In this document: piece by piece, positions 60,211 through 64,000 of the stretch | Position numbering within the stretch: the stretch's first letter is position 1 | Layout of the letters: every line of letters starts with the position of its first letter | NCBI GenBank assembly: GCA_002790195.1 | Contig: PFUR01000028.1 | Coordinates: 1 to 64,000 of the forward strand | Reading direction: 5' to 3' | Length of the DNA stretch: 64,000 bases | Source of the DNA: Flavobacteriales bacterium CG_4_9_14_3_um_filter_40_17 | GTDB taxonomy: Bacteria; Bacteroidota; Bacteroidia; Flavobacteriales; Flavobacteriaceae | The notes under the pieces: generated by a model | What the model saw: only the letters and a program-made list of their open reading frames with translations | What the model was told of the DNA's origin: nothing | Database searches by the model: none | Program-made: the position numbers and the translations under genes

Positions 60211-60441
60211 TTGAAAATTTCACTTTCAAATAAAATTGTATTCATTGTTCTGTTCGCACTTTTGTTCAGCCATACAGAAATGACTGCGCAATGTGCCATG
60301 TGCCGCGCCGTTTTGGAATCTGAAGCCAATCAAGATACAGCAAAGGGCATCAACGACGGCATACTTTATCTCATGGTATTCCCCTACATTCTGATCGGTG
60401 GGGTATTATTCTTTATTTATCGGTTTTATAAAACTCGATAA
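60211..60441 (+). CDS. Small membrane protein with CxxC motif, TTG start
   Basis: A 76-residue protein. The conserved part has a signal or anchor (IVFIVLFALLFSHTEMTAQ), a CAMCRA motif just outside the membrane and a C-terminal helix (GILYLMVFPYILIGGVLFFI). The longer frame starts at 60133 inside the DUF420 gene with an unlikely arginine-rich sequence. A TTG at 60211, 11 bases after DUF420, is therefore taken as the start. The CxxC may bind copper or haem; the placement in the oxidase assembly group suggests that, without proof. Similar small proteins occur at this position in Flavobacteriia. Confidence 0.7.
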   Translation: MKISLSNKIVFIVLFALLFSHTEMTAQCAMCRAVLESEANQDTAKGINDGILYLMVFPYILIGGVLFFIYRFYKTR

Positions 60442-60590
60442 GTTGCTTTTTTAACATATTTTTATCAGACTTAGGCGTAACAAAAAGCTTTTTGGGCAGT
60501 CTTTAAGTAGTTCCCGCTACGGAAAATATAATGACCTTAACAGGCTTTTATATTCAAAATCCGTATAATTGTCAAATACGCAAGCAAAAT

Positions 60591-61292
60591 ATGATATCAA
60601 TCAAGGACTTACACAAATCCTACCAAATAGGAAACAACCCGCTTCACGTTTTAAAAGGAATCAACTTTGAGGTAAAAGAGGGTGACTTTGTGTCAATCAT
60701 GGGATCTTCGGGTTCGGGAAAATCTACACTACTCAATATTTTGGGCATATTGGATGAAGCCGATAAAGGCGAGTATTGGCTAGATGGCGTATTGATTAAA
60801 AATCTCAACGAAAAAGTAGCTGCCCAATACCGAAACGAATTTTTAGGCTTTATCTTTCAGTCATTCAACCTGATCAATTATAAATCTGCGCTTGACAACG
60901 TTTCGCTTCCGCTCTATTATCAAGGCATCAAAAGAAAAGAACGCACCGAAAAAGCGATGCATTATTTAGAAAAAGTTGGTTTGGCCGATTGGGCTTCGCA
61001 TACACCCAATGAACTCTCAGGCGGACAAAAACAACGCGTTGCCATTGCGCGCGCGCTTGCTTCAAACCCAAAAGTACTGTTGGCCGACGAGCCAACCGGT
61101 GCTTTAGATTCTAAAACATCCTACGAAGTGATGGAATTGATACAAGCCATCAACGACGAGGGAAAAACCATCCTCGTGGTCACACACGAACCCGATATTG
61201 CCCAAATGACCAAACGAATCGTCCACTTGAAAGACGGATTGGTAACCGACGATAATAGAGTAGAACAAATTAGAGCTGCAGCTTATGTTTAG
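60591..61292 (+). CDS. MacB/LolD-type ABC transporter ATP-binding protein
   Basis: ATPase of an exporter, 233 residues from the ATG at 60591; the frame runs back to 60531 but [20 protein letters not shown] is the normal start of this family. Walker A is GSSGSGKST, the Q-loop FIFQSFNLI, the ABC signature [15 protein letters not shown], Walker [13 protein letters not shown] and the switch histidine in VVTHEPDIA. It overlaps the following permease gene by 8 bases. With two permeases and an adaptor it forms a MacAB-like tripartite exporter; substrate unknown. Confidence 0.93.
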   Translation: MISIKDLHKSYQIGNNPLHVLKGINFEVKEGDFVSIMGSSGSGKSTLLNILGILDEADKGEYWLDGVLIKNLNEKVAAQYRNEFLGFIFQSFNLINYKSALDNVSLPLYYQGIKRKERTEKAMHYLEKVGLADWASHTPNELSGGQKQRVAIARALASNPKVLLADEPTGALDSKTSYEVMELIQAINDEGKTILVVTHEPDIAQMTKRIVHLKDGLVTDDNRVEQIRAAAYV

Positions 61293-62529
61293 CCTTGAAA
61301 GATGGCAAGAAATCTTCGAAACCCTTTCCAGAAATAAGCTTCGTGCTTTTCTGACCGGTCTTTCCGTGTCTTCCGGTATTTTTATTTTAGTAATCTTGCT
61401 GGGAGTCAGCCGGGGCATGCAAAACGGAATTGAAAAAGAATTTCAACAAGATGCCGTGACCGAAGTTGAAGTTTGGACAGGTACTACCACCGTAGGTTAT
61501 AAAGGGATGAATCCGGGGAGAGACATCCAACTCAAAAACGAGGATTTCGAATTCTCCTCAAAAAAATTCAAAACACAAATCGATAAAAAATCCGGCTACT
61601 ATGGCTTGTGGTCTGTGGTGATGAATTACAAAAAGGAAAACGGCTCTTACGAAATGGCCGGTGTACATCCCGATTTTCAAAGCATCGAAAATGCCAGTTT
61701 GGTTGATGGGCGATTCATCAACCAGAATGACATCGACCACTACGAAAAGGTAATCGTGATAGGCAATCGAATCAAATTGGATTTATTCAAAGACAAAAAT
61801 CCGATAGGCGAATACATCAACCTGACCGGAATCCCTTTTAAAGTAATTGGGTATTACACCGACCCGGGTGGAGAAAGGGAAGAAACAAGGACGTACGTAC
61901 CGATTACAACTGCGCAACGTGTTTTTAATGGAGGCAACAACCTGCGTCTAATGTCGTTTACCATCGCGCCGGCAGCAACTTTTGAACAAGCTGTATTAGC
62001 TTCTGATTTTTTCTCGAAAGAATTGGAAAAAAACATGAAAGAAAGGCATACTGTTGCACCGGAAGACACCAGCGCCATCCGCGTTTTTAACACCTTAGAG
62101 GAAGCCAAACGCATTTATGATTTGCTCAACTACATCGACTTGTTTTTCTGGTTTGTGGGTATTTGTACCATCATAGCAGGCGTAGTCGGCGTTGGCAACA
62201 TCATGATTATAGTCGTGAAAGAACGAACCAAAGAAATCGGCATTCGGAAAGCAATCGGTGCCAAGCCGGCTTCCATCATCGGGATGATTTTACAAGAAGC
62301 AATTTTCATAACCTTTATCGCCGGATTTTTTGGGCTGTTTGCCGGGCTCTTGTTGCTTGAAGGCATTGGACCACAGATACAGAGCGATTTTTTTTCCAAT
62401 CCGGAAGTGGACATGGGTGTAGCCATTAAGACCATCTTTATCCTGATTATAGCCGGAGCTTTTGCCGGATTTTTCCCAGCTTACCGCGCTGCAAAAATAA
62501 AACCCATAATCGCCCTTCGAGATGAGTAA
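61285..62529 (+). CDS. MacB-type ABC transporter permease, first copy
   Basis: Permease of 414 residues with an N-terminal helix (LRAFLTGLSVSSGIFILVIL), a large periplasmic MacB-PCD domain (about 45-280) and three C-terminal helices of the FtsX type (FVGICTIIAGVVGVGNIMII, IGMILQEAIFITFIAGFFGL and AIKTIFILIIAGAFAGFFPA). The GVGNIMIIVVKERTKEIGIR motif is typical. Gene overlaps are 8 bases on both sides, so translation is coupled. It is a separate subunit paralogous to the next gene, so the permease is probably a heterodimer. Confidence 0.93.
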   Translation: MFSLERWQEIFETLSRNKLRAFLTGLSVSSGIFILVILLGVSRGMQNGIEKEFQQDAVTEVEVWTGTTTVGYKGMNPGRDIQLKNEDFEFSSKKFKTQIDKKSGYYGLWSVVMNYKKENGSYEMAGVHPDFQSIENASLVDGRFINQNDIDHYEKVIVIGNRIKLDLFKDKNPIGEYINLTGIPFKVIGYYTDPGGEREETRTYVPITTAQRVFNGGNNLRLMSFTIAPAATFEQAVLASDFFSKELEKNMKERHTVAPEDTSAIRVFNTLEEAKRIYDLLNYIDLFFWFVGICTIIAGVVGVGNIMIIVVKERTKEIGIRKAIGAKPASIIGMILQEAIFITFIAGFFGLFAGLLLLEGIGPQIQSDFFSNPEVDMGVAIKTIFILIIAGAFAGFFPAYRAAKIKPIIALRDE

Positions 62530-63796
62530 TTTATTCAGTAGAGAGAATTGGAATGAAATCTTGGAAGCACTAAGTGCCAATTGGTTTCGTACGCTGCTGA
62601 CCGCTTTTGGCGTGTTTTGGGGGATTTTTATTTTGGTTATTCTGCTCGCAGCCGGAAAAGGTTTGGAGAACGGAGTTAAACAAGGGTTTTCGGGTATAGC
62701 GACCAACACCGCTTTTTTATGGACACAACCCACTTCCAAACCCTACAAAGGCATGCCGCAAGGAAGGAGATTTGACTATCAAAACAGCGACGTTGAAGCA
62801 CTTTGGGAAAACATACCCGGTTTAAGATTTGTATCACCCCGAAACCAATTAGGCGGTTTTAACGGTGCCAACAACGTTATAAGAGGACTCAAAACAGGTG
62901 CTTTTAACGTTTATGGAGACACCCCGGAATTCATCCAACAAGAGCCCATGGAAATCATAGAAGGGCGGTTTATCAACCAATCGGATATGAAAAACCGGCG
63001 CAAGGTAGCCGTCATCGGGCAAGGCGTAATCGATGGACTTTACGAAAAAGGCGAGCCTGTCGTTGGTTCTTATGTCAAAATAAATGGGGTTAATTTTTCA
63101 GTAGTAGGTGTTTATAAAAAGAAAGGCAATGGTGATGGCAATGCAGAAGAATCACTCAAGCAGATATTTACGCCTTTTACCACTTTCCAACGCGCTTTCA
63201 ATTTTGGAGACACCGTGGGATGGATGGCTATCACGGCTCAAGACGAAACTTCCATCACAGAATTGTTGCCCAAAATAAAAGAATTGCTCAAAAGCCGACA
63301 CAAAATCAGCCCGGAAGACGATCGGGCTATCGGCAACTTTGATTTGTATCAAGAGTTCAGCAAAGTCAATGGCCTTTTCAATATCCTGAGCGTAATCTCC
63401 TATTTTGTAGGTGTATTAATTCTCATTTCGGGCGTTATCGGTATCGGAAACATCATGCTGATTGTCGTCAAAGAAAGAACCAAAGAAATCGGGATTCGCA
63501 GAGCTTTGGGCGCAACACCTTGGGATATCCGGGGACAAATTCTGATGGAATCTATTTTCTTGACCATTATTTCCGGCATGGCCGGGATTGTGCTTTCATC
63601 GGCAGTTTTGAAACTTATTGACATGTTGATGAGTGGTATGGATACCTCCTCGATGATGTTTGCAAACCCGAGCGTAAGCTTGGGAGTGGTCGTAACCGCA
63701 TTGGGGATTTTGATTCTTTCCGGTTTGTTTGCCGGCATGATTCCCGCACAAATTGCCATCAAAGTTAAGCCCGTTGATGCCCTTAGAACAGAATAA
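62522..63796 (+). CDS. MacB-type ABC transporter permease, second copy
   Basis: Paralogue of the preceding permease, 424 residues, with the same plan: first helix LLTAFGVFWGIFILVILLAA, periplasmic MacB-PCD domain, and C-terminal FtsX domain with GVIGIGNIMLIVVKERTKEI and IFLTIISGMAGIVLSSAVLK. It begins inside the stop of the first permease (ATG at 62522, 8-base overlap). The adaptor gene begins 32 bases downstream. Whether it pairs with the first permease or forms a homodimer cannot be told from sequence. Confidence 0.93.
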   Translation: MSNLFSRENWNEILEALSANWFRTLLTAFGVFWGIFILVILLAAGKGLENGVKQGFSGIATNTAFLWTQPTSKPYKGMPQGRRFDYQNSDVEALWENIPGLRFVSPRNQLGGFNGANNVIRGLKTGAFNVYGDTPEFIQQEPMEIIEGRFINQSDMKNRRKVAVIGQGVIDGLYEKGEPVVGSYVKINGVNFSVVGVYKKKGNGDGNAEESLKQIFTPFTTFQRAFNFGDTVGWMAITAQDETSITELLPKIKELLKSRHKISPEDDRAIGNFDLYQEFSKVNGLFNILSVISYFVGVLILISGVIGIGNIMLIVVKERTKEIGIRRALGATPWDIRGQILMESIFLTIISGMAGIVLSSAVLKLIDMLMSGMDTSSMMFANPSVSLGVVVTALGILILSGLFAGMIPAQIAIKVKPVDALRTE

Positions 63797-63828
63797 TACG
63801 AACAACTATAAAATAACTTCCATCAAAA

Positions 63829-64000
63829 ATGAAAAAAATTATTACAACGATTGTGATTGCCCTGATAACCCTTTTGTTCTTCGGCTCACTGTATTATTTA
63901 TACAAAAAAAACAAAAAGAATCCGGTTGTTTTCCAAACAGAACAAGCAAGCATCCAGACCATTATCGAAAAGACCATCTCTACCGGCAGTATCGTTCCCA
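63829..64000 (+). CDS. HlyD/MacA-type efflux adaptor, N-terminus only (cut by window edge)
   Basis: First 57 codons of a membrane-fusion (adaptor) protein. MKKIITTIVIALITLLFFGS is the N-terminal anchor, followed by LYKKNKKNPVVFQTEQASIQ and TIIEKTISTGSIVP, the beginning of the beta-barrel/biotin-lipoyl region of HlyD or MacA relatives. It sits 32 bases after the second permease in the order ATPase, permease, permease, adaptor, which completes a tripartite exporter. The rest lies outside the window. Confidence 0.8.
   Translation, partial: MKKIITTIVIALITLLFFGSLYYLYKKNKKNPVVFQTEQASIQTIIEKTISTGSIVP

Noticed and set aside
60482-60493. Palindrome AAAAAGCTTTTT upstream of the ABC genes
   Set aside because: Simple A/T palindrome without a T run in the right place; chance occurrence is likely in this composition.
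1-64000. Search for tRNAs, rRNAs, CRISPR arrays, IS elements and prophage genes
   Set aside because: No cloverleaf-like segments, regular spacer repeats, transposases or phage structural genes were recognised in the gaps or frames.

Overview
The window looks like a chromosome segment from a member of the Bacteroidota, most likely class Flavobacteriia. The evidence is a moderately AT-rich genome, promoters of the TTG-N19-21-TAnnTTTG type, few Shine-Dalgarno sequences, a SusC/SusD pair, the gliding/type IX secretion protein SprA, long proline-rich TonB proteins, a ribosomal protein L21 with a C-terminal extension, and a caa3-type cytochrome oxidase assembly cluster. The gene content is mostly core metabolism plus two carbohydrate loci. 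No tRNA, rRNA, CRISPR array, insertion sequence or prophage was seen.

Layout. (1) 1-10.3 kb, minus strand: a polysaccharide utilisation locus with two tandem GH144-like lipoproteins (the first cut by the window edge), susD, susC and a SusR-like membrane regulator. A strong terminator hairpin lies between susCD and the glycosidases. (2) 10.5-12.5 kb: a monohaem cytochrome c, a cytochrome P460-family protein and an ankyrin lipoprotein. (3) 12.5-21 kb: an Lrp regulator with saccharopine dehydrogenase, a DUF423 protein, rplU-rpmA, a DUF4199 protein, an active/inactive pair of M16 peptidases and an EamA transporter. (4) 21.5-32.3 kb: a GH13 lipoprotein, an HI0933-type flavoprotein, queA, a split-metH plus metF operon under a clear SAM-I (S-box) riboswitch, and an aromatic amino acid hydroxylase. 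(5) 32.4-41.5 kb: a DUF4136 lipoprotein, a tiny cysteine-rich DUF5522 protein, and a tight sugar operon (two MFS transporters, trehalase, a GH100/GDE-like hydrolase and a PfkB kinase) divergent from a LacI-family regulator. (6) 41.5-54 kb: malic enzyme, ruvA, the very large sprA, gcvH, a VanZ-like protein and two tandem TonB paralogues. (7) 54.3-60.4 kb: an MBL hydrolase and a cytochrome oxidase biogenesis cluster (haem O synthase, two subunit III proteins, subunit IV, a thioredoxin-fold-like protein without cysteines, SCO, DUF420, and a small CxxC membrane protein). (8) 60.6-64 kb: a MacB-like ABC exporter split into an ATPase and two permeases, followed by the start of its HlyD/MacA-type adaptor.

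How the genes work together. The first locus probably imports and cleaves an extracellular glucan, perhaps beta-1,2-glucan given the GH144 resemblance. The 33-41 kb operon appears to be a cytoplasmic disaccharide pathway: proton-coupled uptake, hydrolysis of trehalose and possibly sucrose, then sugar phosphorylation. Its trehalase carries an EF-hand-like loop at the N-terminus like that of fungal neutral trehalases, which is one of the most unusual signals here. The met operon forms a SAM-controlled methionine regeneration unit. The TonB pair could energise outer-membrane import, and SprA forms the outer-membrane channel of type IX secretion.

Several starts were moved inward from the longest reading frame because a signal peptide, conserved N-terminus or promoter position supports a later codon. 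Functional names rest on recognised motifs and family resemblance; no database search was possible.
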